A DNA stretch of 64,000 bases from Beaufortia kweichowensis (GCA_019155185.1 CM032814.1:1724647-1788646); one strand, 5' to 3'. Counted from the first letter of the stretch, positions 23,000 to 36,198 are shown. Notes: generated by a model not told the origin, from the sequence alone. Numbers and translations are program-made.

Positions 23000-24840
23000 G
23001 TTAAATACAGATTTTGCAACTGCTCAACGCAGCTTCTATGTTTGTCTGTGTTTTACTCCCAAATTTTTCTTAAAAGATTTACTGTGCATAAATATTTTTA
23101 TCGGAATTATGAGTGTATATTGTAATAAACGCACTCAATCTGCATAGTATTTTAAGTTGCACAGAATTGTGTTCACACTAGTAGATTAAATAATTGTTGC
23201 ACATACTTTGGAATGATTTTTGTTTTTCATCAAATCACTTCCTGCAATGCATTTTATATATATAAAAAATATAATACTATCCGGTCCATGTTTTTTCTGA
23301 TCTCACTGAGATAGTTGTGATATACAGGAACACAGATATTTTTGTGATATTGGTTTCTTTTTGTATGTTTCTTACAGTCATATTTCCCACTCAATGTAAT
23401 TGCACAAATGTGAACTTAATGAATACTCATCACAGAAATGTAACTAAAATGTACATATCGTTTTGGAATGTATAGATGTTTTCTGATTGTCACCATCAAC
23501 TGTTAGTGTGTGCTGAACTCTTTCACCTGGAGGGCAGTGGCTGTAGCTGATGTTGCCTTTCTGTTAGGATCATACCACTTTTAAGAGTTAATTGACTGTT
23601 ATTTGACAATTGGTTACCCATTAGTCTACACAACTTTGACAGAAATATAATTCTTCATTTAAGTAGCAGTACTTTGCATTGTAAGCATTTCAGGTTTTGC
23701 TGGATATTGTGTTCTTTTGTGTTATGTTATCAACAGTATTTTGCGCTGTGGGAGCATTTGTATATCACATGTTTTCTACATCGTCTTTGATAACATTTTG
23801 GTGCATTTAAAGTCAAAGAAACTTTCTTATAATTTTGTCCAGGAGGTTGAGTGCGTGTCCTGCTATCCCTATAGGTAGCCAGCCCTGAATGTTGTATTTT
23901 TTTAGTATAATCTGGAATTACAAATCACTTCTGCCAAAGTAAAGAAATAAATATTACAGCATTGTTTACATCTTTGAGTTGTTAGGAGGTAAACATTACC
24001 CTATCTTACACACACACACGACCCAGTCTGTGAAAACCAGGCAAGTGTCTAAAAAAAACTTTGAGATTACGAGCAACAAAGTTTGATTACACCTATTAAT
24101 TGTGTTCACCTATAAATGTTGTGTAATAAATGCACAGATCTCATAATAATCGTGTGTTATTTAAACTTATTCTGACTTTTGTGTAGCGGTTCGCATGTCT
24201 TTAGTAAAAACACTTAAAAGAAGCATCAGCCAAACAAACAATTCAAAGACAATGTTATTCTTATACAATTACCCAGTAAAACCACAAGGGGAACCACAGA
24301 CCATTATTGATGTAGAGGAAAACGTTTCATGATGAGGAAAATACTTTACACTGACACATTATAGATAAATCACAACAACATGCATACAATCACTATGTGC
24401 AACACATAAGGGAGTAGCAGAACACATAAGGAAAATCAACAACAAAATAAACAGGTACCTGAATAAACCCCGATTCAAATAGTACTGCTGGCCTCCTTTC
24501 CTGCTACCGAACGAGGGATGCAGCATTCGGCAAATACCATCAACGGCGGCCGCCCGAGTTCAACATCATTCCGAAGCCGCAAATTACCCTCCCCAATGTA
24601 CTCAGGTATCGTAGCAACATTGACCCACGTCCCGACACAACAGCGTTGACAAGGAGCTCAGCAGACCCCATACTAAAACAAACCTCCTTTTATAACTTCA
24701 TACATCTCTAAACATTTCTAACACCAAACAGGTGCGTGTCAACACCTGCGTGTGTGACTGTGTAGTCTCCCCACAGGATGTCATCACTCCTCCCATTCAT
24801 CTGAGGCAGAGCGGCTTACAGTTTGGTTCCGAAGAATACC
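23000..24840. other. Intergenic, no gene seen
   Basis: AT-rich filler up to about 24.2 kb. The block 24,480-24,670 is markedly GC-richer, with runs such as CAACGGCGGCCGCCCGAG, and may belong to a mobile element, but I cannot name it. Confidence 0.4.
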
Positions 24841-25470
24841 TGTCAACACTCCCGTTTTTCCCGGGAGTCTCCCGTATTTCACACCCATCTTCCGCCCCCC
24901 ACCCGTTTTGTTATTTCTCCCGGGAAACTCCCGTAATTTGTATGGCCCTACCTCGTTATATGAATAATTACATCAATACAATATTCCAAGGTTCTCCAGT
25001 TGCCAGATCTTGTATGAAACGCATCCTACTCATACAATAGATACATCATACAATTTGTGACCTCAACCTGGCAACCTACAACTCGGTTGCGCTGTTGATA
25101 TCTGCGCAGGTAGACGGGGGAATTTGAATCAAGCGTCACTAAAAATGGCATTAGAAAGCTCAGGTGGTGCTACGGCGAAAAAAAACGAAATATAGCTGCA
25201 AATATAACAACAGTTGGACGGGGGAATTTAATTTCTTATCACGAAGCAGCATCGACAATTCCCACGCTTTTTGCAAACTATGTCGCACTGATTTCAGTAT
25301 CGGACACGATGGAAAAAACGACGTAACGCAGCACAATAAATCACAACGACACAATCGCGCTGTGGCCTCTCTTGTGCTGCAAAATCAACTATACAAAACC
25401 TGCACACAAGTACACTCCCTCCAGAGGGCTACTTATAGCAGCAAAGTCTGCTACTTACAATTATAATTCT
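24841..25470 (+). mobile_element. 5' remnant of a hAT-like DNA transposon
   Basis: Starts with the CTCCCG-rich block (CTCCCGTTTTTCCCGGGAGT, TCTCCCGGGAAACTCCCGTA) seen at the ends of a common fish hAT-type element. Then comes a frame from about 25,176 encoding YNNSWTGEFNFLSRS, a CKLC pair, DFSIGHDGKNDVTQH and a KSQRH. This is a C2H2-like finger typical of the N-terminus of those transposases. The transposase body is absent and the frame dies near 25,466. The reading frame does not connect to the nearest upstream ATG (25,146), so it is non-functional. Confidence 0.5.
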
Positions 25471-25637
25471 GGATGTAAGAAACGCTAGGAAACACCTTCA
25501 CAGTGTTTCCTTTTATGTAATATAAAATTTGTTATAATAAAAATAATTCTTATTAATAATTATGTATTATGTATTTACTTATGTGTATTTAACTTGCCTC
25601 TGACCCGCCCCAAACCCAACCCCCATCTGCCATTGTT

Positions 25638-25730
25638 TGTCCAATAGGATTTGCTGGCGTGCGCATGCGCACCAAACTCGCTGGGCGCCAAAAACGTAAA
25701 CAAAACTAACGTGGAGAAGAAATATGGCGG
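25638..25730 (+). promoter_or_regulatory. TATA-less promoter motifs of the BED-finger gene
   Basis: Within 90 bases before and over the start codon are a CCAAT box (25,641-25,645), the palindromic NRF1 consensus TGCGCATGCGCA (25,660-25,671), an E2F-like GGCGCCAAA (25,684-25,692) and a YY1-like ATATGGCGG over the ATG (25,722-25,730). This combination is typical of broadly expressed vertebrate genes, unlike the TATA-type start of its upstream paralogue. Confidence 0.55.
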
Positions 25731-27516
25731 AAGGAGGGTTATCCACGGTTCTTTATCCGCCTTCTAGAAGGGTAAAGTCCGAAGTATGGAAATATTTTGG
25801 ATTTCGTATAAATGCACAGGGATCTTTAATCGAAGACGGGTTCCCTATTTGTAAAAAATGTGGAAAGAAGATAGCCGCGAAGCAGGGCAACACCTCCAAC
25901 ATGTTTGCACATATTCGCACCCATCACCCGCAGTTCAGACAGATAACCGTAAGTCGACTGCTTGTCAGTGAGTCCAAACTGTTTTAGTTCATAATGTAAA
26001 GTGTTGTCATTTTAACGTGTTGTCAGGTTAATTCTTAAGTTATTATTTATGCATATTACTCATGCAGATGTTATTATTATTATTTGATTATCTACTTTCA
26101 AAAAAATAAATTGCTTTTTTCCCTATAGATGTCACTATCAAATAAGGAAACTCGGCTCAGAGCAAGAGTAAACGATAATCCTTTTGCAAGGTCCAGATTT
26201 CTTGCAGAAAGAAGAAAGAGGTTGTCTTTGCATTGCATTTACTATGTTGTGCATTGACACTTTGTGGATCAGAAAGAATTTAGAAATACGCTGAGATTAT
26301 GAATAGTGCATGAATAACGTAGTAAAGTTAAAGATTTTAAAGTGAAGACAGTATGACCTGAAACAGGATTTTGGGGGTGGATATGATGATATTGTAAAGT
26401 CATTAATAAACAACTTGTTAATATATGTTTATATAATCTAACATGAATGTATGTGATTTTGTCCAGCAGCAATGATAATATTGAGATGAACTCTCAATGG
26501 CAGCAGGAATCTTCTCCAAACAGCAGCCAGCAGACCGACTGCAGCTCTGTAACGCAGGAGAGCCCTGAGAGCAGCTACAGCTGGGTGAAACAAGAGCCAA
26601 AGAGTGAAATAATTGAGTGGGAAAATATAAGCCTGGAGACCCCCACTGATGCTGAACAGGACAACATGTTGAGCAATGCCATCTCCAGTACATCATTATC
26701 CACTGAACATCAGTGTAAATACGCTTATTGTCATCTCCATATTGCAATTTGTTTGAAATGATGCTTAATGAAACATGTGGAATTGAGTTGGTAGGGCTTT
26801 CTCATAAGCTACAGAATTTAATTGGGTAAAGTGCACATTCTCAGGTTTTATTAAAGAATGATTTTGTTTGATATGTTTTACGTACTACTTGTTTAAAATC
26901 ACTTTTATACATAGTCCCTCACATTTCAAGGCACTGTAATGTTTTGGCCAGATTTCTAGCAGGTCATTTGCATAGTATACTTCATGTTTCTTTAAAACAA
27001 CTGGTAGAGCATTGTGTTAACAGGGTGAAGGTCATGTAGTAAAATTCCCAAGAAACATGTACGCTAACATAAATTATATATGGAATGCATCATTAACATT
27101 TAGTATCGAGCATAACTAATTTATGCATTATTCCTGTGTGTTCTGAAATGGGGCACTATGTTTTAAAGGTCATGTGATTTCTGCACTAAAAAATACCTTT
27201 TAACAAAATGTGAAAATTGTGCATTCTGAGTTGTCTCACTACACATTTAAAATCAGAGTACAATCACAATAATAAAAGTAATATTTCTCTCTTACCAGCA
27301 CCAACACAAATGAAGGGTTCACCCACATTTGAGATGCTGACCATCACCAAATTGCAGTGTCAGCTGGAGAACAAACAAGAAAAGATCGATGCACTGGAGA
27401 AACAGGTACAGGACCTGCAGGAGGACCGCAAGTTCTTGCGCACACAGATTGAGAACCTCACCAGAGTTCTCACTGCTCGTTTCTGTGATGATGTGGGCAA
27501 ATGTCAAGAAAAGTGA
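25724..27516 (+). CDS. BED zinc finger fused to CCDC106-like coiled coil
   Basis: Predicted exons: 25724-25948, 26129-26220, 26467-26687, 27299-27516; 756 bases, 251 aa, phases 0, 2, 1, all GT/AG. Exon 1 encodes a BED-type finger: SEVWKYFGF, then CKKC (residues 43-46), NTSNMFAHIRTHH with the His pair. BED fingers come from hAT transposases and bind DNA. Exon 2 is a basic linker (FARSRFLAERRKR). Exon 3 is a close copy of exon 2 of the upstream fusion gene, with a VKQE SUMO consensus and the shared IIEWENI, LETPTDAEQDN segments. Exon 4 is the coiled coil (ENKQEKIDALEKQVQDLQED). It then runs into a short unique end (FCDDVGKCQEK) and a stop where the paralogue splices on, so the basic tail and terminal domain are missing. 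Likely a nuclear DNA-binding homo- or hetero-oligomer, by inference. Exon 2's donor (AG|GTTGTC) is weak. Confidence 0.68.
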
Positions 27517-27728
27517 AATTTGAAAATGAGAGATCTCATTTGTTTAAAGCACTGCAAAAATGTCCAGATACCTCCCTTATCTGTCACACCTGATTCAAAG
27601 TTATCAGCTTGTTAGTGCAGACTGCAGGATCTGTATTGCTTGTGTCTGATAGGAGAGACATCCAAAGTTTGCAGTGCATAATGGGTACCATGGGACAGAG
27701 AGTTTGAGAATCATTGCTCTATCATCTA

Positions 27729-27734
27729 AATAAA
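27729..27734 (+). other. AATAAA poly(A) signal of the BED-finger gene
   Basis: Canonical hexamer about 210 bases after the stop, followed by a GTGTGTC and TGTTCTTTCT stretch as expected for a downstream element. Confidence 0.55.
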
Positions 27735-28796
27735 GTGTGTCAGAAGAAATAAGTGTTCTTTCTGCCTTCATAGCAACTATATCAACACAGACTATGACCA
27801 AAAGCAATGAGGCAATGAGGTCTGGCAGGTGTACAGCTGATGAGAAATGAAGAACACACTCTCTGTTTGAACACTAGATGGCGCTCTGATGATACTGCTG
27901 TGATAGTAGATAAATGATTTACTGCATACATGTCTCTTACTAGAGTTGTAAGGAGAGATGCCTCTTTTCTGTTAATTCTGTTCTTTCTTATTCTTAGCTG
28001 CCAAAACATAACTGTTAATTATCTGTTTATGGTACAGTTTTAATTGAAATATGGCTTATATTAGTTAGTATTCATTTCTTGAGGTGTTTTACTTGAGACA
28101 TCTGTTATTAATCACTGATTTCTGTGATATAAACTCTTGCTTCATGATACCAAACTTACCTGGTCTAAAACCTTGACTTGACATCCCATACGTAGCTCAT
28201 GATTGTAAAATTAGAGATAAAGATTGTAAAAATAGAGATATCTTCAATTCAGCTGTATCAAAATAGAGTATATGATCACAGAGAGTAGGAAAGAAAAATG
28301 TCATTGATATAATTATAAAATAACTTTTAGCAACGTTTCATTTAAAAACGTTTGCAGCACTTAACTTTGAAGTGAACATCACATCAACTTGTTTACAGTG
28401 GAAAGCAAATACAACAAATCTAACAAATATTTTGTGCTATTGTAATATTGCCTTAATATTGACATTGTAAAGTAAGACTGAAGTAAGCAGAATACAGTAG
28501 TAACAAGGCATAATCCGAAACAAATGTTTATGAGCATTGTTAGTACTAAATACAATATGTTCTTGGTGTTGTCTGAAGCTATAAGAATAAATTTACATTA
28601 AATATAAAAGCAGTCCTGTTGCATATTACTGTGCATTCATTTAATTCCAGTCTATTTAATTTAATGCTTCTACAGTTTACAAATCAAAACGTTATTGTGT
28701 GTTGTTACAAGTAAACAATAGATACGACTTCTTGCAGTTCAATACAGTAAGTAAATATTCCATTATATCAGTTTTATATTTGATACTGTATATACA

Positions 28797-28827
28797 AATA
28801 ATGTTTTCATAACATGAAAACATTATT
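28797..28827. repeat. Perfect 14-bp hairpin
   Basis: AATAATGTTTTCAT and its exact reverse complement are separated by three bases. No T-run or gene context gives it a role. Confidence 0.6.
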
Positions 28828-28871
28828 CATAAATGTGGCACCCAACAACATGTTGAACATGTCTTACATGT

Positions 28872-29292
28872 AACCTAACCAGACGCGGCGCGATATGATC
28901 GCAGTACTAAGCAATTTGACTGTCCTCACTGAACGCGATAAAGGGGCGTGGCGCGATTGTCAATCACAAAACATGACCAGTCAGAAGAGTTTTTTTCTGT
29001 CCGTGCACCCTCTATCTCACAGCAGCTGAAGCGCGTGCACAAGCACATACATTTGCGTACTGTTCTCTCATTACTTCTGTGACGCCGCACCGGACACTAT
29101 GCTGTAATTTCTGAATTTAAATTTCTATTATCATTCTCGCCTCATCATGAAGTGCAGAACTTTCATCGAATAAGATTGATGTATAGACGGAGCTTTCAGC
29201 TGCCGCGGCTGGTTAGGACAAAAGCTCTGATTGATATGGAAAATATACATTTTTATGCATGTCGCAGCGCTACGCAGCGTCTGGTTAGGACA
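28872..29292. mobile_element. Small DNA-transposon-like element with GGTTAGG-type ends
   Basis: Ends show the inverted pair CCTAACCAGACGCGGCG (28,874 on) and CGCAGCGTCTGGTTAGGA (ending 29,291). A further inner copy of the motif (CCGCGGCTGGTTAGGA) occurs near 29,203. The interior is GC-richer than the surroundings and carries no transposase. Boundaries are approximate. Confidence 0.45.
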
Positions 29293-32200
29293 TGGTATAA
29301 ATGTGCTTTGGGTTTGTGGTGTCGCTTAAACAATGATTTTAAAATGGAAAATAAGAAAAAAGGAAAATCGTAATTATCATGGCAGCGCGTTTAACATCCA
29401 TTGGAAATGACCAATGAACATGCAGGACAGCAAATATCTGTTTTTGAATTCTGCATAAAGATTAGCATCACCCACACTTGAAGCTTTTCTCTAAAGGGTT
29501 GTACATTAGAAGTCTATATATAGCTGATGTCTTCAACAGCAGAATGAGCAGCACATGAGGATTCTTACGAGCGTGTCTTTGGGCAGTGGGAAGCGTGTTG
29601 CCTCTGTCTTCCTGCTGTTTGCCGTTCAAGTGGAGTGACAAATTAACAGTGTGAAGCCACTATAGGCCTTCACTCGGGCTGTTTATCTTTCTGTGGGACT
29701 TTATCTTTGTCATTCACACACCCCTCTCTCTTTCTCTCTCTCTCGCGATTGGCAATTGCCAATAATCCCTCCATCGCAGTTATTTTTGTTAGGATGACTT
29801 CCGATAAATGAACAGACTGCGTGAGAGCGTCCCCCTGCCGTCCTTTCAGAGAAGACATCTGTGGTCCTCCCACAGACGGCTAAGGGGGCCTGAGGGTCTC
29901 GCTGGATGGGGGCGCAATGCAATGAGCCTAATGGACCCTGAAGCATCAGATCCGACGTGACTGGAATGAAGGCCGACCGCTGCAGCTGTGGCCACGAGCC
30001 CGTGCGAGTGATGGCTTTCACATGGCGGTTTCATAAGAGCTGATTGCGTAGCAGGTGCGGTGGCAACATTCTGAGCCAGAGTCTGCCAGCAGTGTGCAAC
30101 ACTGCCATCCTTCCTCATAAATGTAAGATCCCAAACACTTGATGAACACCTGCAGGTTTTTTGGCCAGATGACCTCACACATGACCTAATGGATTGAGGG
30201 ACTTTTTCCAGCCAGAATTCACTTTATCTGGTTTGTTGTGGATCAGAGGAGTTAATATAAAAAAACAGCTTTTGACTGGAGATCTGACCTGATAAGGTCA
30301 TTTTTTGGTATCAAAGGAAAAGATCAGTTAATGTTGTTAAGAGATAGATCTTTACCTTTAGACAACTACAGGTAACTTACGCTAAAATTTGACTTTATTT
30401 ATTTATCAGAAGACAATGGTAAGACCACACATTTTGCCAAGTCCACACCATACAACCCACAGGTTAAGGTGACTAATATCTATTTTTCTCAGAAATGACT
30501 ATATTATTACTATACTGATTCCTAAAGATTTGTGTTTTAGAGATCTTTAAGTAAGCTTTGATACGCAAATTCGACTGCCATTTTGGATGCGGTACGATCA
30601 CATGGTGCTTTTTGTATTCTTGTCCTCCCTGTCACCTTGCCATACTGTTTTTGTCTCTTCCAGTCATCTGTATCTTTCGTTATGGATATCACATGCCAGC
30701 ATGTAACTGGACAGCCACACTTTCTAAAAACGCTGTAACCTGCTGTGTGTTTCTGCCTCAGGTGTGTGACTGGTGTCTTAAAATAACCAACACACTGTTT
30801 TAAGTGGGTCAGAGTAGGAATGAAATGGTAAAGCAGTACACTTGCACCAGTGGACATACTGAGCTCCATTCATGGTCATTTTCCCTGCAAGCTAATATGA
30901 AGAAGGATACAGTGACTGTTTAACAGCAGTTAAAGTGTAGCTGACACATACGTCATGACTCATGAAACAGTATCAGGCAATGGACACACATGATTTTTGG
31001 CCATTTTCAACGGTACACAATCTTTCATTGTGTTTTAAATATCTGATGAATATTAAAAAATAACTATGCTAGCTTCTATTTAATTTGTGTGTATAATAAA
31101 ACATTTAAAATACCTTAATAGTTTCTCAAAAAGTATATATATATTATATAAAACGGTTAGTTCCAGCTATAATTTATTTTTTACTTTGGGGTGAAAAATA
31201 TCCCGTTTTGTTGGATGTACTGCTCTCATCTCTTTCAAGCACTTGGGGGCGCTGATGCTTTCTGCTGTAAAACTACTACAGAGCATCTTGGCACACACAT
31301 ATATACATAGTTATTTGGTTTTAGGGCTGAGAGAGACATGTATTTGTGGGATATGAGTCAACTGAAGGCGTGCTGTGCTTACATCTAACTTAAACTGTGA
31401 AATTCTGTAGCTCTCCAATGTCAAGCGATCACATTGCGTACCACCAAAATCACGTCTACATAAGCTTAGTGAAGACAAACTGCACACGCTACACACAAAC
31501 CCAGAATCACAGCAATACAGATACTGCAACAACTCATCTCTTTTGTCTCTGGAAATTAAACTGCTAGATTATGTAAACTAATAGATTAAATGCCTTGTAC
31601 GTATTAAACAATTAACCTCTTTCCATATGAATGAGATTTCAACTCTCCGTATTAGATTGAGGTCTGTAAATTGCAGAATCTCTTTTCAATGTCAGATTTC
31701 TGGCTGCGTTGTTTTATCAACAAGTCTGCAGGTGCTGACATCACTCACGTGTTCTCCATCTGGTAGGCACAGATAAGAACTTCCAAAGGGCTGCTGGGTA
31801 ATAGTCTTCACCGACTTAAAAAGCAGGGACGTAATGTATTCTGGTTGAAATGGCCTTACCGGCAGTCTCCGTCTCCTGGATTGCACAATCAGTTGTGCAG
31901 TGTGCAGGTTGTCAGAGCCGTGCGTTTCTCTCTCAGAATGATGATTCACGCTGCACCCCCATTTCAGAGAGAAAGACAAAATGGCTGCTTTCAGTGGACG
32001 AAGGACAGCCCAAATCAACACGGCAAACTAAACGTTTCAGCAGGGAGAAACACTGTTTTACGCTATGGCATTAATACTCTTCAGTATGTAATACTTCAAG
32101 ATAAAGAAGGAAAAGAGAAAAATAAGCTTTCTTTTTGGAGATTTTTGTGAATTATTTGTCTTATTGTCACATCTGTCAAATCTTTCTGGTTCTAAAGTAG

Positions 32201-34816
32201 ACTTAAATATCATTATACAAAATACACCGTAAAGATAAAAATACCGTAAGTATTATAATTTTATTAACATGACATATTACTGATAGAAAACTTTTTTATT
32301 TGAATTTTAGTGTGAAGCTGAGCTTGTTTTTTCGTCGGCATATGATGCCTTGTGAAATCCATATTGAGGTGTATGCAGTAGACATGACTTCTTTTGCTCA
32401 CAGGCTTTTGGGATATGTAAAGAGGACATAACCTCTATTTTCTGGGTCATGAGCTCCAGTTTATACCCCATGTGTCAGCTTCACAGCATGATGGGATGCC
32501 AGACTGTGTAGATTATGCGAGGCAGGAGGGGAGTGTATCATCAGGACACAATGCTGCACTTTTTATAAAGTCTCAATAACTTTCATGGCCTCTGTAGTTG
32601 CATTTGTACGACGATGTAAACGTCAGTGGCACAACACTGAAAAACACGGCATCTCAACCTGCTTTGGTCTTCGACTAATTTTTAGATTCTGTAATTTCAG
32701 CCATACAATTAAACTGAAATTTTAGTTGTATATCGCAATTGTATTACACCAAAAGTTGAGGGGGTTGTGAAAATAGAAAACAGTAGCATATAATTTAGAG
32801 TGAAAAATAGCGAGAACAAAATAGAGACAAAGAGTCACATGTAGTCTATACAGCCGACAGGACAAAGAAAAGCTGATGATACGTAACACGGAAAACGTCC
32901 CTCTGCACCTCCCATCCAGGACATCCAGACGTCAGCGAATGAGAGATTTGCTCGGTCGCCTAGACACATCAGTAGATTTTATATTTGAGGTTTCTTTTTC
33001 TACACCACCCCTTTTATGTAGTGTAGGTGTGACGAAATATCGGCTGGTGTTGGACCGCCTTGCGTTCAGTCTGAGGAGTTAATGACAGGGAAAATTAGAG
33101 GAGGACTGGAATTATGTAAACTGCCGGTCGTTATCAGCCAATCGCAGCTGGTCATACATCAGCCAATACAGATGGACGGGGTGCGGAGTCGTAACCAATG
33201 GAAACCAATGCTGGTTTGTGCCATTGTACCGGTGGCGCCTTAAAACACAATGCCCTTCTGGAGAGAGCAATGGAAATTCTATGATCCTGTAAATGGTCGT
33301 CAGATGGCACAATAATGCCCTTTAGAAGAAAAGTTGAGCAGATCGTATTCTGTGCTCTTATGTGTTCTTGGTTTGACCCTGATTTTGATAACACTGCTTA
33401 ATGACGCATTTATGAGCTCACCTGTTCAGCCACGAAGGAACCGTGTGCTGTTTGGGTTTCCGAGCACGTTCAATGCTGCGATAGTCTGTGCTTCCTGAAC
33501 CAAAAGAGATACTGGAAAAAAACAAGATTTGACATTTTATGAAGATAATCTTACGTGTGGAAAAGTCGCCTCCACGATGCTCTGCTGTGGGTGGTGGACG
33601 GGGTGTTGCTGTGCAGTTGTTTTATGAGTGTTTGTAATGTGGTTTCTAGGGTCATTTTGTGTTTTTGATATAGTAGAAGTGAAGTAACCATGTTTCTGGT
33701 GTATTGACTTCCATTTTTAGTTCCATAGTTTTACTGTGAATATCATGGTTTAAGAATGATTACTATATCAAAATCATTGATCTTTTGAGGTTTTGCTACA
33801 AATACAACAAAGAAACATGGTAATTATTATTAAACCATGCTTAATTTTTGTAAAAAGTGTTACAGGTCACTAAAATCACACCTCTCCTCGTGTTTGTAGC
33901 ACTGGCTCATGTCAGTATGTAATATTTTGGCTTAGGGGTGTGTGTTCAAATGCCTTACCCTATAGTAATAGTAATAGTGCCTTGAAAAGTTCATCTTAAT
34001 ACAAAATTGATGTGTTTTCTGCTGCTTTTCCGAATACTATTTCTGTGGAGACTATATCTGTATATGATTCTATTGTGAAAATTGTGTATTTTTTGCATTT
34101 TCCACCAATCATGTCGAATGGGATTATCTCATGGTGGAGTATCTGAAGGAGGGCGTAGAAAATATAAACACAAATCTGGCTGGCTGTTGGTCGTGCTCAG
34201 GCGAGGTGACGCAGGCAGCTGAGAGACCCGTCAAACTGAGGCGAAGGCTGGATGAGACGGCTGGAAAATCCTCCCTCAGGCCTGGTGGGGTGCGAGAAGC
34301 AAGTAACCGCATGTAACACACACATCTGTAGCATCTTCTAATGCCTTTCTTTCACATCTCACTGAGGTATTATTATAAACGTTCAGTTTAATAAAGAATA
34401 TGTTGGCACCCCAACACGGTCTAATTGTAAGACAACAATAAAATGGGTGAAAAATCCTATATATCGTATATTGAAGCCATCTAGAGACAACCTAGCATTA
34501 AGGTTAGCATGTTAGAAACATGTTAGAAATGACACAACAAAGTGATTAAAAACAAACAGAACAACTTTGCAACCATATAGCAATGTTTACACCATGTGGC
34601 AACATAATAGGTCTATAATTTCTATTCTTCTGGTGTTATTGCAGTATATGCTGAAGTAAGTCTCATACTGCAGGCAGATTGTTATAGATAAAGTGTTATA
34701 CAACTCTAAAAGTGTGATGAGCATGAATGCTCCCTGTCAAGGGTCACTTGGTGGTGCATATCACGCAATGGCAGCCGTCAGCTAAGAGGTGCAAAAAATA
34801 GCTTAAAGAGGTTATG

Positions 34817-34905
34817 AATATTTTTATCCAAAGCAACTTACTTGTCATTCAGTCGCACTGAGATCAAACCCATGACGTTTTACACCATTAATCCAATGCT
34901 CTACC
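34817..34905 (-). repeat. Decayed tRNA-derived SINE
   Basis: On the + strand it reads TTTTATCCAAAGCAACTTAC and later AATGCTCTACCAATTTG. These are the reverse complements of the SINE tail and the tRNA-like head, in the same order as the intron copy at 11,801-11,922. Confidence 0.5.
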
Positions 34906-35478
34906 AATTTGTTTTACATTGCTTTGACATGAATTTGCCTTTAAATGTGCTATTTTAAAAACTTTCTTTGCGACTTTTTATGGGTTTCAAAGGTTTAATC
35001 AAATCATTAAAGAAACAATGAACCATTTCCTGTGGAAATTAAAGTTCGTTTTACATGTAGATGAAATGTGGGATTTAATTTGTACATCAAAGATGTCTGT
35101 AAATTCAGATTTAATCAAGGCGATGTGTAATGACTTCAAACAAACCACATCAAATGCAGTAAATTCAACAGGGCATGTTAACCACATGTTACTGGCGCTG
35201 TTGTGATCAGCATTGAGGTGGGTTAGTTAAGTCTGGCAGAATTGTGTAGGGTTCATTTTTAGGTTTTGTTGTCATGGCACTAGGTTGTCATTATGTGCAT
35301 GAAAGTTATGAAAGTTGGTACTTTTTGCACATAAAAAATCTTTTTAAAAAAGTATAATATGACATTATGAATCATTCTTTATGTACATATTTCATGAGAA
35401 AAAAATTATATTTTCCGCTTCCACTGAAAATGTCACATGGCTGTGATTCCCAAGGAACAAACAAATTTAGAAATAATA

Positions 35479-35510
35479 AATATTTTATATAAATATTTAT
35501 ATAAAATATT
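35479..35510. repeat. 32-bp perfect AT palindrome
   Basis: AATATTTTATATAAAT followed by its exact reverse complement, without spacer. It is probably a chance or expansion product of AT-rich DNA. Confidence 0.7.
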
Positions 35511-36073
35511 TTAAAAGCACTATAATCTCAAAGCATCTACCAAATGATGAATGTAACATAAATGTACAAGTATTGTGACCAGTTATCATTGACCTAGAAA
35601 TGTAAGAAAAGAGAGAAATACAGTGACATCCAGTGATCCCATCATCCAGTGATATAGGTTGGAGGTCAGATTGGGGTATTGTTGTGAATAAGGATCTTTT
35701 AAAGCTGTGCAGCGATCATTTAAAGCTATCTCCAGCAGCAGCAGCAGCGGGGAGTCATGCTTCAGTTCCTCCTCACAATAGTGAGCAGCTTTAACAGCGC
35801 TCCAGCAGAAACACATTCAGATCACGTCTCCGTGTGTGACAATGGCCTCATTATTGACCACATCAGTCTATTGATGCGCTGCTGAAGCCCATCAAACTAG
35901 CCAGAAAAACTTTTAAACAGTATTTTTAAAGCTTGTAGTAGAATGTATGTGTATCTGTTCCCCTGTAAAATGACAAAATGTAACATATATTAACATATAT
36001 ATTTATGTGTAATTTATTATAATAGTATTTATTATAATAGTAATTTATTCATGTGGCAAGCTGGGTAATAAGT

Positions 36074-36198
36074 GGGATAATGTACATTCAGACGGATGTC
36101 ATCACAAAATAAACCACTTTAGAATGATATAAGAGTCCTTCACTTTGCATTGGTGTCTTTTATTCTGTAATAACAACCGGTTAGCTGTACATTATCCC
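36074..36198. mobile_element. 125-bp MITE with 13-bp terminal inverted repeats
   Basis: Starts GGGATAATGTACA and ends TGTACATTATCCC, perfect inverted repeats. Just inside the right end is ATAACAACCGGTTAGC, related to the repeat at 16.62-16.83 kb. No coding capacity. Confidence 0.6.

Noticed and set aside
29670..30178. Three overlapping minus-strand frames of 67-110 aa
   Set aside because: Composition-driven frames in a GC-richer stretch; no domain, no splice structure, no start context favouring one.
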